A stretch of 49,988 nt of DNA from DASYQD01 sp036005845 (lineage in GTDB: Bacteria > Acidobacteriota > Thermoanaerobaculia > Multivoradales > JAIOJS01): positions 1 through 49,988 of the forward strand of contig DASYQD010000070.1 in assembly GCA_036005845.1 (NCBI GenBank). Direction: 5' to 3'. The notes beneath the pieces were generated by a model that saw only the letters and a program-made list of their open reading frames with translations, had not been told where the DNA came from and did no database searches. The translations under genes and the position numbers were made by a program. This document shows positions 23,372 through 31,191 of this stretch, in pieces (positions within the stretch are counted from its first letter, which is position 1; every line of letters begins with the position of its first letter).

Positions 23372-24178
23372 TTGGCCGCAGATCCGAGTCGCGGTTCGAC
23401 GGACGGCGCGCGCGACGCGTCGATCGCGACCGCGGAGCTGGTGCGCTACCTCGACCAGTACCTGGAGTCGGAAGGCATGGCCGACTACGGTCCCAACGGC
23501 CTGCAGGTCGAGGGCGCGGCGGTGGTGCGCAAGCTCGTCACCGGCGTCTCGTCGTGCCGCGAGCTGTTCGAGCGCGCGCGCGAGGCGCGCGCCGACGCGC
23601 TGCTCGTGCACCATGGACTGTTCTGGCGCGGCACGCCCTACCCGCTGGTCGGCCTGCAATACCACCGCGTCGCGGAGCTGATGCGCGGCGGGTTGGCGCT
23701 GCTCGCCTACCATCTGCCACTCGACAAGCACGCGCAGGTGGGCAACAACGCCGTGGCGGCGCGGCGGCTCGGACTGCACGAGCTGGCGCCGTTCGCCAAA
23801 CACGAGGGCGTCGCCATCGGCTGGCAGGGACGGCTGCTCGAGGCGATCCCGGCGAGCGAGCTGGCGGCGCGTTGCGGCGTGCTCTACGAGCAGCCGGCGC
23901 TGCTGCTCGGTCCGGCGGAACGGATGGTCCGCCGCGTCGGCGTGGTCAGCGGCGGCGCGCAGCGCGAGTTCCTGCAAGCGATCGCGGAGGGCCTCGACGC
24001 CTTCATCACCGGCGAGGCCAGCGAATGGGTCACCAACCTGGCGCGCGAGTCCGGCGTCGCCTACATCGCGGCGGGCCACTACGCCACGGAGCGCATCGGC
24101 ATCAAGGCGCTCGGTGACCACCTCGCGGACCGCTACGGCATCGCCGTCGAGTTCATCGACGTGCCGAATCCGGTGTAG
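23372..24178 (+). CDS. Nif3-like dinuclear metal-centre protein
   Basis: A 268-residue member of the NIF3/YqfO/YbgI family. Metal-binding motifs: DALLVHHGLFW near residue 76, LAYHLPLDKH (His-x-x-x-Asp type) near 110, and the C-terminal GHYATERIG near 231, matching the family HxxH, D, H and E ligands. FITGEASEWV also fits. Members are linked to GTP cyclohydrolase-like or cell-wall-related hydrolase activity, with no settled role. The probable start is TTG 23372, preceded by GAGGGAGA; no in-frame ATG lies near the conserved N-terminus (AELVRYLDQYL). Confidence 0.88.
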   Translation: MAADPSRGSTDGARDASIATAELVRYLDQYLESEGMADYGPNGLQVEGAAVVRKLVTGVSSCRELFERAREARADALLVHHGLFWRGTPYPLVGLQYHRVAELMRGGLALLAYHLPLDKHAQVGNNAVAARRLGLHELAPFAKHEGVAIGWQGRLLEAIPASELAARCGVLYEQPALLLGPAERMVRRVGVVSGGAQREFLQAIAEGLDAFITGEASEWVTNLARESGVAYIAAGHYATERIGIKALGDHLADRYGIAVEFIDVPNPV

Positions 24179-24192
24179 CGGTTCGCCCGGAG

Positions 24193-24198
24193 TACACT
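24193..24198 (+). promoter_or_regulatory. -10-like box six bases before an antitoxin ATG
   Basis: TACACT at 24193-24198 is followed by six bases and then ATG 24205, the same geometry as the padR promoter. No clear -35 is seen. It suggests a leaderless transcript. Confidence 0.35.
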
Positions 24199-24204
24199 GC
24201 CGTC

Positions 24205-24444
24205 ATGACGAGAGTCGAGTTGCTCGAGCGGGCGGTCGCAGAGCTGACGCAGGAAGAGCAGATCGATCTCATCGGCCGCGCCTGGGACAACCTCGCCGCC
24301 GATCCTGCGGCGCTCGACCCTTTGACCGACGAAGAGCGAGCCCTTCTCGACGAGCGCATCGCCGCTCACGACGCCGATCCTTCGACTGCGCTTTCGCTGG
24401 AGGAGGCGCTCGCCGCCGCCCGCCGCCGCGTTCAGCGGCGATGA
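24205..24444 (+). CDS. Addiction-module antitoxin component (TIGR02574-like)
   Basis: A 79-residue acidic protein with the pattern of putative addiction-module components: helical N-terminus (VELLERAVAELTQEEQIDLI), then RAWDNLAADP and LTDEERALLDERIAAHDADP, then a helix to the end. This family is regularly found just before RelE/ParE toxins, and here its TGA overlaps the ATG of such a gene as ATGA. Antitoxin role inferred from family and position; no DNA-binding domain is apparent. Confidence 0.85.
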   Translation: MTRVELLERAVAELTQEEQIDLIGRAWDNLAADPAALDPLTDEERALLDERIAAHDADPSTALSLEEALAAARRRVQRR

Positions 24445-24737
24445 AGTGGATCGTTCGGGCGGAGGTCGCGGACGAGCTCACCGCGGCGGCCTTGTGGTAC
24501 CGCGACATCTCGCCGTCGCTGGCCGATGCCTTCTTCGCGGAGTACGAAGCGGCGATCGCGCGAGTGCAGGAATACCCGCGCTCATGTCCGGTGGTCTATC
24601 CAGCAAGAGAGGTGCGCCGCGCCCTGATGCACCGCTTCCCGTATGCCCTGTTCTATCGGCTCACTGACGAGGAAGGTGTCGTCTTCGCGCTCCGCCACTG
24701 TGCCCAGCATCCGCGGGGTTGGCAGCGCCGCGCGTAA
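24441..24737 (+). CDS. ParE/RelE-family toxin
   Basis: A 98-residue protein of the ParE/RelE fold: WIVRAEVADELTAAALWY, FFAEYEAAIARVQEYPRSC, the Arg-rich strand EVRRALMHRFPYALFYRL, and VVFALRHCAQHPRGWQRR at the C-terminus. The FPYALFYR pattern and RHxxxxPRGW ending are typical of ParE-like toxins coupled to TIGR02574 antitoxins. The ATG overlaps the antitoxin stop by four bases. Whether it hits gyrase (ParE) or mRNA (RelE) cannot be told. It converges on the tatD gene, 12 bases away. Confidence 0.88.
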   Translation: MKWIVRAEVADELTAAALWYRDISPSLADAFFAEYEAAIARVQEYPRSCPVVYPAREVRRALMHRFPYALFYRLTDEEGVVFALRHCAQHPRGWQRRA

Positions 24738-24749
24738 TCAGATTCACCC

Positions 24750-25571
24750 TCACGTCATCTTCGCTACAAGCTCGAACCGGAATAGCGCACCGGTGTTGGC
24801 GGTCGTCTGTTGCGCGAGCTTCGCGGGCGGGATGCCGAGCTCGGTCGCCAACCGCAGCGCCACGTCGACTACGAAGGCAGGCTCATTGGGTTTGCCGCGG
24901 TAGGGCACCGGAGCCAAATACGGAGTGTCGGTCTCGACGAGCAGCCGATCGGCCGGCGTGAACGCGAGCGGCTCGCGGACGTTGTCGGCTTTCTTGAAGG
25001 TGACCATGCCGGAGATGCCGAGCCAGGAGTTGCCGCGGGCGAGCAGTTGACGCGCCATGGCGGCGCCGCCGCTGAAGGAGTGGAAGTCGGCGCGCAACGC
25101 GGCGAAGCGGGGCTCGGCGAGGAGGGCGAGCATGGCTTGCTCGCTCTCGCGGTTGTGGACGACGACGGGGAGGTCGAGGTCGAGCGCGAGCTCCCACTGC
25201 TCGCGCAGCGCGCGCTCCTGTTGGTCGCGCGGGGCGAAGTCGTAGTGGAAGTCGAGGCCGCACTCCCCTACCGCCACGGCTTTCGGGTGCGCGAGGAGAG
25301 CGGCCAGGCGTGCGGCGTCGCCTTCGCGCCAGTTCGCCGCTTCGTGTGGATGCACACCGAGGGCGCACCAGACGTCCGCGTGGCGATCGCAGAGCGCGAG
25401 GATGGTGTCGGCTTCGTCGAGCTTGGTTGCCGGCACGAGGAAGCCGACGACACCGCGGGCTCGCGCGCGGTCGAGGGCGCCGTCGCGGTCGGCGGGCGCG
25501 AGGCTCTGCAGGTGGCAGTGGGAGTCGACGACGCCCGGCAGCGACGGCGCCGGGCCGGAGACGGCGCTCAT
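24750..25571 (-). CDS. tatD: TatD-family metal-dependent deoxyribonuclease
   Basis: A 273-residue TIM-barrel amidohydrolase-fold nuclease. Metal-binding motifs: VVDSHCHLQ (about 14-22), VGECGLDFHYD with the bridging Glu near 97, VVHNRESEQ, FHSFSGG, and VETDTPYLAP with the catalytic Asp. TGTDEHG-type motifs are absent, as expected. DSHCHL replaces the commoner DTHCHL. Members degrade DNA, sometimes from 3' ends during repair. It is the third gene of a leftward run hslO-metG-tatD, 31 bases after metG; metG-tatD adjacency is widely conserved in bacteria. Confidence 0.92.
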   Translation of the reverse strand: MSAVSGPAPSLPGVVDSHCHLQSLAPADRDGALDRARARGVVGFLVPATKLDEADTILALCDRHADVWCALGVHPHEAANWREGDAARLAALLAHPKAVAVGECGLDFHYDFAPRDQQERALREQWELALDLDLPVVVHNRESEQAMLALLAEPRFAALRADFHSFSGGAAMARQLLARGNSWLGISGMVTFKKADNVREPLAFTPADRLLVETDTPYLAPVPYRGKPNEPAFVVDVALRLATELGIPPAKLAQQTTANTGALFRFELVAKMT

Positions 25572-25602
25572 GCGAAGGAGCCGCGTCGCACCGCCGTCCC
25601 GC

Positions 25603-27738
25603 CTACTTCACCCGCGTGCCTGGCGGGACCTCGTGCTCGGGTTGCAGGAGGACGGCGTCGCCGTTCTGGGAGGCCGCGAGGACCATGCCTTGGGATTCGA
25701 CGCCCATGAGTTTCGCGGGTTGGAGGTTGGCGACGATGATGACTTGGCGGCCGACGAGTTGGTCGGGGGCGTAGGTCTTGCGGATGCCGGCGACGATCGT
25801 GCGCTGCTCGTCGCCGAGGTCGACGGTGAGCTTGACGAGCTTGCTGGACTTGGGGATCTCTTCGGCCGCTCTGACGGTGGCGACTTTGAGCTCGACTTTC
25901 ATGAAGTCGTCGTAGGTGACCGGGTCCATGCTAGGGGATCCTTCTTTGGTCGAGGGCGAAGAGATCGGAGACGGAGACGGAGTCGGAGCCGGAGTCGGAG
26001 TCGGAGTCGGAGTCGGAGTCGGAGTCGGCGGAGGACTTTCGCTTGGAAGCTCGGCGCCGACAGGGGCGCCGGGCTTCACGGGTCCCCGCTTGCCGGTCGG
26101 TATCCCATCCGTGCTCGCTTCGCTGCGCGCGGCTGGGAGCCCTCCGCCCGGCGCGCCCGCTCTGCCCGGCGCCCCAGCCGGCGCCGAGGAGCTTGCGTCA
26201 GAGAAGTAGCTCTCCTTGTCAACGCGTGGGAAGAGCGGACCTGGCTCGGGGATCGGCGCGTTCGTCGGCAGCCCACCCCACGAAAGCGCGTCGAGCGACA
26301 CCGGTGCTTCAGCACCCAGCGCATTGAGAACGCGAGCCGCTGTTTCCGGCATCACGGGAAGAAGACCGACCGCGACGATGCGCACGGCCTCGAGTCCCTG
26401 GCCCAGGATCTCGGCGATTCGTTCGCGCGCGCCTTCGTCTTTGAGCAGCTTCCAGGGCTCGCTGGTGACGAGGTATTGGTTGGTTTCGGCGACGAGACGC
26501 CATAGCGCTTCGAGCGCGCGGTGGAAGGCGTAGTCGTCCATCGCCGCGCGGTACTCGGCGGTGACTTCGGCGGCCACTTTGGCGAGCGGTCCATCGGCTG
26601 GTGGCGTCGGCGGCGTGCGGTTGTCGAAGGCGCGACGGGAGAGCGTCACCAGGCGCGAGAGGGTGTTGCCCAGCCCGTTGGCGAGGTCGCCGTTGTAGCG
26701 GTCGACGACGGCCTCGTCGGAGAAGTTGGCATCCTGGCCGAAGACCATGTCGCGCAGCAGGAACCAGCGCAGGGCGTCGGGGCCGAGGCGTTCGATGAGC
26801 TCGTCGGGGCGGGCGACGTTGCCGACGGACTTGGAGATCTTGCGGTCGTCGCGCAGCCACCAGCCGTGCGCGGTCACTTGCGTCGGCAGCGGCACGCCCG
26901 CGGACATCAGGAAGGCCGGCCAGTAGACGGCGTGGAAGCGGATGATGTCCTTGCCGATCAGGTGGAGGCGCGTGTCGCCGTGGGACCAGAAGCGGTCGTA
27001 GAGCGCCGCGCCGTCGCCTTCGGCGCCGAATCCCAAGGCGCTGATGTAGTTGGTCAGCGCGTCGAGCCAGACGTAGACGACGTGCCCGGCGTGGCCGGGG
27101 AACGGGATGCCCCACTGCAGGCTGCTGCGCGATACCGACAGGTCGCGCAGGCCGCCGGCCACGAAGGCGCGCACCTCGTTGGCGCGGCTCGCCGGCCGCA
27201 CCGGCTTCTCGCGGTCGTACCAGTCGAGGAGCGGCTGCTGGTACTTCGACAGCTTGAAGAAGACGTTCTGCTCCGACTTCCACTCCACCGGCGTGCGGTG
27301 GTCGGGGCAGAGGTTGCCGGGGAGCAGCTCCTTCTCGGTGTAGAAGGTCTCGCAGGCCGGGCAGTACCAGCCCTCGTGCGGCGCGGTGTACAGATCGCCG
27401 CTTTGCTCGATGCGACGGATCAACGCCTCGACGCCGCGGTAGTGGCGCTTCTCGGTGGTGCGAATGAAATCGTCGTGCGAGATGCCGAGGCGCTTCCACA
27501 GCTCGTGGTAGCGAGCCACCACGCGATCCGCCAGCTCGATGGGCTGGACGCCCGCTTCGCGCGCCGCCTGCTCGATCTTCTGGCCGTGCTCGTCGGTGCC
27601 GGTCAAGAACCGCACGTCGTCGCCGCGCAGGCGCCGATAGCGGGCGATGGCGTCGCAGACGACCGTCGTGTAGATGTGCCCGATGTGGGGCAGATCGTTG
27701 ACGTAGTAGATCGGCGTCGTGACGTAGAAACGGCTCAT
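25603..27738 (-). CDS. metG: Methionyl-tRNA synthetase with C-terminal tRNA-binding domain
   Basis: MetRS, 711 residues. Motifs: PHIGHIY (HIGH, 17-23), the zinc knuckle CPACETFY and CPDHR, WLDALTNYISALGFG, and KISKSVGN as the KMSKS loop. The anticodon-binding helical domain carries LGNTLSRLV and MDDYAFHRALEALW. A low-complexity Pro/Thr/Ser linker of about 90 residues, partly made by a hexamer repeat (25965-26030), joins it to the C-terminal OB-fold EMAP-like domain (YDDFMKVELKVATV, GIRKTYAPDQLVGRQVIIVANL). ATG 27738 begins the conserved MSRFYVTTPIYYVND. It sits 53 bases after hslO and 31 before tatD. Confidence 0.97.
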   Translation of the reverse strand: MSRFYVTTPIYYVNDLPHIGHIYTTVVCDAIARYRRLRGDDVRFLTGTDEHGQKIEQAAREAGVQPIELADRVVARYHELWKRLGISHDDFIRTTEKRHYRGVEALIRRIEQSGDLYTAPHEGWYCPACETFYTEKELLPGNLCPDHRTPVEWKSEQNVFFKLSKYQQPLLDWYDREKPVRPASRANEVRAFVAGGLRDLSVSRSSLQWGIPFPGHAGHVVYVWLDALTNYISALGFGAEGDGAALYDRFWSHGDTRLHLIGKDIIRFHAVYWPAFLMSAGVPLPTQVTAHGWWLRDDRKISKSVGNVARPDELIERLGPDALRWFLLRDMVFGQDANFSDEAVVDRYNGDLANGLGNTLSRLVTLSRRAFDNRTPPTPPADGPLAKVAAEVTAEYRAAMDDYAFHRALEALWRLVAETNQYLVTSEPWKLLKDEGARERIAEILGQGLEAVRIVAVGLLPVMPETAARVLNALGAEAPVSLDALSWGGLPTNAPIPEPGPLFPRVDKESYFSDASSSAPAGAPGRAGAPGGGLPAARSEASTDGIPTGKRGPVKPGAPVGAELPSESPPPTPTPTPTPTPTPAPTPSPSPISSPSTKEGSPSMDPVTYDDFMKVELKVATVRAAEEIPKSSKLVKLTVDLGDEQRTIVAGIRKTYAPDQLVGRQVIIVANLQPAKLMGVESQGMVLAASQNGDAVLLQPEHEVPPGTRVK
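25965..26030. repeat. Hexanucleotide tandem repeat in metG linker
   Basis: Eleven consecutive six-base units of the pattern (T/A/C)CGGAG, the last imperfect (TCGGCG); six of them are identical TCGGAG. On the coding strand it encodes alternating Pro and Thr/Ser/Ala. Gain or loss of units keeps the reading frame. Confidence 0.95.
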
Positions 27739-27791
27739 CGGCTTCGCTTTGGATACGTGAGGCGGGCCGCCGGGCGGCGGCGTCGAAGGTC

Positions 27792-28679
27792 CTACTGCGG
27801 CCGCAGCTCCGAGGGCTGGAAGAAGTAGACCTCGCCGCAGAACCCGCACTCGGCCTGGGCGACTTCGGAGCCGATGTCGAGCTCCTCGAGCTGTTCTTCG
27901 GAGAGGCCCAGCAGGTGGCCGAGCAGGCGCTCGCGGCTGCAGCGGCAATGGTATCGCACCGCCTGCGACTCGAGCGGCTGCGGGTCGAAGCCGGCGAGGC
28001 ACGCCTGCTTGAGGGCGGCGACGCCGCCCTGCTCGAGCAGACGGCTGACGTCCCGCGCGCCGGCGAGGTTCTTCTCGAGCTCGGCGACGACCTCCTCCGG
28101 CGCCTTCGGCATCGCCTCGACGATGAGACCGCCCGCCGCCGCCACGCCCTCGTGCCGCGTCAGCACGCCGACCAGCACCGCCGACGGCGTCTGCTCGCTC
28201 TGCCGCAGGTAGTGCGCGAGGTCGGCACCGATCTCGCCCGAGACTAGCGCCACCTGGCTGTGGTAGCGGCCGCCCCCCTCGTACTCGCGCAGCACCTGCA
28301 GGATGCCGCGACCGACCGCTCGGCCCACCGCCAGCTTGCCGTTCGAGTAGGGCGGGACGTCCACGCGCGGCTCGCCGACGAGGCCGCGCAGGTTGCCGTT
28401 GGGCTCGGCCTCGGTCATCACCTTGCCCAGCGGGCCGTCGCCGCGGATCTCGAGCACCAGGCGTTGAGGCGTCTTGCTCGACAGGCGGAGCAGCATGGCA
28501 GCGCCGGCGAGCGCGCGTCCGAGCGCCGCCGACGACACCGGTGAGAGGTCGCGACGGTGGCGAATGAACTCGACCGGCGCCGTGATGTCGGCTGCCACCC
28601 AGCGCAGGTGGCCGCCGGCTGCCATGCCCACTTCGAGCATGCCGTCGGGGGAGGTGACGTGGAGTTGAGGTTCGCTCAT
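27792..28679 (-). CDS. hslO: Redox-regulated chaperone Hsp33
   Basis: Hsp33 is a cytoplasmic holdase activated by oxidation and heat. The 295-residue product has the substrate-binding core (AADITAPVEFIRHRRDLSPVSS over two segments, LALxGxAMLL-like GRALAGAAMLLRLSSK, GGRYHSQVALVSGEIGADL) and the C-terminal redox switch: C245 and C247 (YHCRCSRERL), then C278 and C281 (ECGFCGE). The CxC-x30-CxxC spacing is within the family range. It leads the run to metG and tatD. Confidence 0.96.
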   Translation of the reverse strand: MSEPQLHVTSPDGMLEVGMAAGGHLRWVAADITAPVEFIRHRRDLSPVSSAALGRALAGAAMLLRLSSKTPQRLVLEIRGDGPLGKVMTEAEPNGNLRGLVGEPRVDVPPYSNGKLAVGRAVGRGILQVLREYEGGGRYHSQVALVSGEIGADLAHYLRQSEQTPSAVLVGVLTRHEGVAAAGGLIVEAMPKAPEEVVAELEKNLAGARDVSRLLEQGGVAALKQACLAGFDPQPLESQAVRYHCRCSRERLLGHLLGLSEEQLEELDIGSEVAQAECGFCGEVYFFQPSELRPQ

Positions 28680-28792
28680 CGCAGATGCGCGGCGGTCGCG
28701 CGCCGCCCAAGAAAGTGCGGCAGTGTAGCCGACACGTCAAGGGCGCTCGCCTGCGCCCGACTCCGCGGTCATCTGCTACCGAGCGCGTCGCC

Positions 28793-29584
28793 TCACCACC
28801 CTCCCCGCTTGCGCAGCGACACCCAGCGGTGGCCGCCGCCGAGCACCACGTGGTCGAGCAGCCGGAGACCGAGCAGGTCGGCGGCGTCGGAGAGGCGCCG
28901 CGTGAAGGCGAGGTCTTCGGCCGAGGGCGACGGATCGCCGCTCGGGTGGGTGTGGAAGAGCAGCATCCCGGAGGCCGAGCGCAGCAGCGCCTGCTTGAGG
29001 AACGCCCGCGGCTCGACCGACGCGCGCGCCATGGTGCCGCGGTAGAGCTCGGCTTCGCCGAGCAACCGGTTGCGCAGGTCGAGGAAGAGCGCGCCCATCA
29101 CCTCCTGGTCGCGCTCGGCGTAGCGCAGCAGCAGGTAGCGCGCGACGGCGTCGGGATTTCCCAACGGCAAGCGGTCGGGCAGCTCGGCCCGCGCCACGCG
29201 TCTCGCCAGCTCGAGAGCCGCCATCAGCCCTGCCGCCTTCGCGGAGCCCAGCCCGCGCCGCTGCAGCGCGGTGCTGTCGAGCGTCGCCATGCCGGCGATG
29301 CCGCCGGCCACCGACAGCAGGTCGCGCGCGAGGTCGAGCGCCGAAGCGCCCGCGCAACCGGTGCGCAGCAACACGGCGACCAGCTCGGCGTCGGTCAGCG
29401 CGGTGCCGCCCTCGCGCAGCAACCGCTCGCGCGGCCGGTCGTGCGCCGGCAGCTCGCGGATGTAGGAGGCTCGCGGCACCAGCTTTGGAAACCCCGGCGG
29501 CTCGGGCGGCGGAACATCCGGAACATCCGGAACATCGGGGAGGGGCGGCGGCGGCAGCAGTTCGATGCAAGGTTCTACGTTCAT
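28793..29584 (-). CDS. radC: RadC/MPN+ (JAMM) domain protein
   Basis: A 263-residue RadC-family protein: a helix-hairpin-helix region (ERLLREGGTALTDAELVAVLL, GLGSAKAAGLMAALELARR) and an MPN+ metalloprotease-like domain with the JAMM motif LLFHTHPSGDPSPSAED near 208-224. The active-site Glu is probably in the GEAELYRGT strand. The biological role of RadC remains unsettled despite its name. The first 35 residues are Pro-rich and contain a DVPDVPDVP tract from a nine-base tandem repeat, not part of the family fold. It is divergent from the agmatinase gene over 52 bases and lies 113 bases before hslO. Confidence 0.9.
   Translation of the reverse strand: MNVEPCIELLPPPPLPDVPDVPDVPPPEPPGFPKLVPRASYIRELPAHDRPRERLLREGGTALTDAELVAVLLRTGCAGASALDLARDLLSVAGGIAGMATLDSTALQRRGLGSAKAAGLMAALELARRVARAELPDRLPLGNPDAVARYLLLRYAERDQEVMGALFLDLRNRLLGEAELYRGTMARASVEPRAFLKQALLRSASGMLLFHTHPSGDPSPSAEDLAFTRRLSDAADLLGLRLLDHVVLGGGHRWVSLRKRGGW
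29511..29537. repeat. Nine-base tandem repeat in the 5' end of radC
   Basis: Three copies of GGAACATCC, the last ending in G. It encodes DVP DVP DVP on the radC strand. Confidence 0.9.
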
Positions 29585-29636
29585 GCCAGTACGATCGGAA
29601 AGCGCGGGCGAAAACGCTCACGAGAGTGGAGGATCG

Positions 29637-30524
29637 ATGACCGAAGTCCCCGAAAACTTCCTCGGCCTGCCCGCAGAGGCGAGCCGCTACGAAACCAGCC
29701 GCGTCGTCGTGCTGCCGGTGCCGTTCGAGCGCACCACGTCGTACGGCAAAGGCACGGCGCTCGGGCCGGCCGCGATCCTCGCAGCGTCGCGGCAGGTCGA
29801 GCTGTGGGAGGAGATGCTGCGCAGCGAGCCGTGGCGGATGGGCATCGCTACCCTGCCGCCGTTCGAGCCCGCGGCGCAGGACGCGGAGGCGGCGCTCGCG
29901 GAGCTCGAGGCCGAGGCGCGGCGCCACCTCGAGGCGGGCAAGTTCCTCGTCACCCTCGGCGGCGAGCACAGCCTCACCATCGGTCCCGTGCGCGCCGCCC
30001 GTGCGGTTCACGGCGAGATCGGCCAGTCGGACATTGGCGTCGTGCAGTTCGACGCCCACGCCGACCTGCGCCCCGAATACGACGGCACGCCGTGGAGCCA
30101 CGCCAGCGTGATGCGCCGCCTCCACGAGGACGGCATCCCGGCGCTGGCGGTCGGCATCCGCGCGCTGTGCGACGAGGAGGCGGCGCTCATCGCCGACAAG
30201 GGCCTGCCGACGATCTGGGGCTGGGAGCTCCCGGCGCGCGAGCGCTTTCTCGCCGAGATCGAGCGGCTGCCCGAGAAGGTCTATCTCACCTTCGACGTCG
30301 ACTTCTTCGACCCCTCGCTGATGCCGGCCACCGGCACGCCGGTGCCCGGCGGCGGCGCGTGGTATCCGACGCTCGACTGCCTGCGCGAGCTCTTCGCCCG
30401 CAAGACGGTGGTGGCGATGGACGTCGTCGAGCTGGCACCGCTGGCGGGAGCGCACGGCGCCGACTTCCTGGCCGCGAGCCTGGTGCACAAGTGCCTGGCG
30501 TATCTGCAAGCGGCCGGCGGATAA
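29637..30524 (+). CDS. speB: Agmatinase / arginase-family ureohydrolase
   Basis: A 295-residue binuclear manganese hydrolase of the agmatinase branch, which makes putrescine and urea from agmatine. Motifs: LGGEHSLTIGPV near 107, VQFDAHADLRPEYD near 137 (DAHxD), WSHASVMRR, and the second metal motif FDVDFFDPSLMPATGTPVPGG near 220, with VVELAP near 264. The substrate loop TPVPGG is agmatinase-like rather than arginase-like. GGAGG lies five bases before ATG 29637, fixing the start; the frame is open further upstream. No arginine decarboxylase gene is in view, so agmatine must come from elsewhere. Confidence 0.92.
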   Translation: MTEVPENFLGLPAEASRYETSRVVVLPVPFERTTSYGKGTALGPAAILAASRQVELWEEMLRSEPWRMGIATLPPFEPAAQDAEAALAELEAEARRHLEAGKFLVTLGGEHSLTIGPVRAARAVHGEIGQSDIGVVQFDAHADLRPEYDGTPWSHASVMRRLHEDGIPALAVGIRALCDEEAALIADKGLPTIWGWELPARERFLAEIERLPEKVYLTFDVDFFDPSLMPATGTPVPGGGAWYPTLDCLRELFARKTVVAMDVVELAPLAGAHGADFLAASLVHKCLAYLQAAGG

Positions 30525-30556
30525 CATTGCATTTTCCAGGGTGAGGAGCGGGTCGG

Positions 30557-31174
30557 ATGCAGCCATCTCTCATGGACACGCGGATCCAGAGCACCGGCAA
30601 GCTGCGCTCGCGCCACCTGCCGGCGCTCTATCTCGATCCTTCGTTCTTCGCCGCCTACGTGGCACTGCCGCCTGAAGATGGCACCGCCTACGCCGAGATC
30701 GCGCGCCGCGCCCGCGAAGGCGCCCTCGGCCTGACCTTGGTGGTGAGCAGCCTCACGCTGCTGCGCTGGATGCAGGCGAGCGCCGCGATCTACCGCGCCG
30801 AGCACCGCGACGAGCACCACGCCGGCGCGCTCGAGGATTCCGACTTCGAGGGCCTGCGCTTCCAGGGCTGGCTGCAGCACCTGCTCGGCGACGCGCTCGA
30901 CGGCGTGCTGCAGGTCGACCTGCGCGCTTTCGACCTCGGCCTCGACGCGGCGTGGGAGGAATGGCCGGCGCTTGCCCTCCTCGACGGCGCCGCGGGCTCC
31001 ACGCTCGACGCCCTCGCCGCCCGCCACCTCGGTTGCACGCACCTCGCCACGCTGAGGCCGGAGATGGCGCGGATCTGCGAGCTGCTGCGCTCCACCGGCG
31101 GCCCGCAGCCGCTGCTCGGCCCCGCCGCCGTTCTCGCCGCGGCGCCGCCCGCCGCCAGCAGCCTCGCCGAGTGA
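30557..31174 (+). CDS. Uncharacterised protein, PIN-like features
   Basis: A 205-residue protein without signal or helices. The layout recalls PIN nucleases: an early strand with Asp (PALYLDPSFFAAYVALPP near 23), and late ALALLDGAAGSTLDALAARHLGCTHLATL near 138-166, where PIN proteins have an acidic helix and a T-x-D strand. The last acidic position is not obvious (LRPEM), so activity is doubtful. GAGGAG sits nine bases before ATG 30557. It follows the agmatinase by 32 bases and precedes the dynamin-like gene by 17 bases, so the three may be cotranscribed. I do not assign a function. Confidence 0.6.
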   Translation: MQPSLMDTRIQSTGKLRSRHLPALYLDPSFFAAYVALPPEDGTAYAEIARRAREGALGLTLVVSSLTLLRWMQASAAIYRAEHRDEHHAGALEDSDFEGLRFQGWLQHLLGDALDGVLQVDLRAFDLGLDAAWEEWPALALLDGAAGSTLDALAARHLGCTHLATLRPEMARICELLRSTGGPQPLLGPAAVLAAAPPAASSLAE

Positions 31175-31191
31175 ACCGTTAGGATCCGCCG

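Noticed and set aside
27739..28740. 334 additional codons upstream of metG
   Set aside because: This stretch is antisense-phase overlap of the hslO gene; MetRS begins at MSRFYVTTPIYYVND.
30557..31174. Calling this gene a functional PIN toxin
   Set aside because: No antitoxin gene precedes it, it is larger than VapC proteins, and the last acidic motif is not evident.
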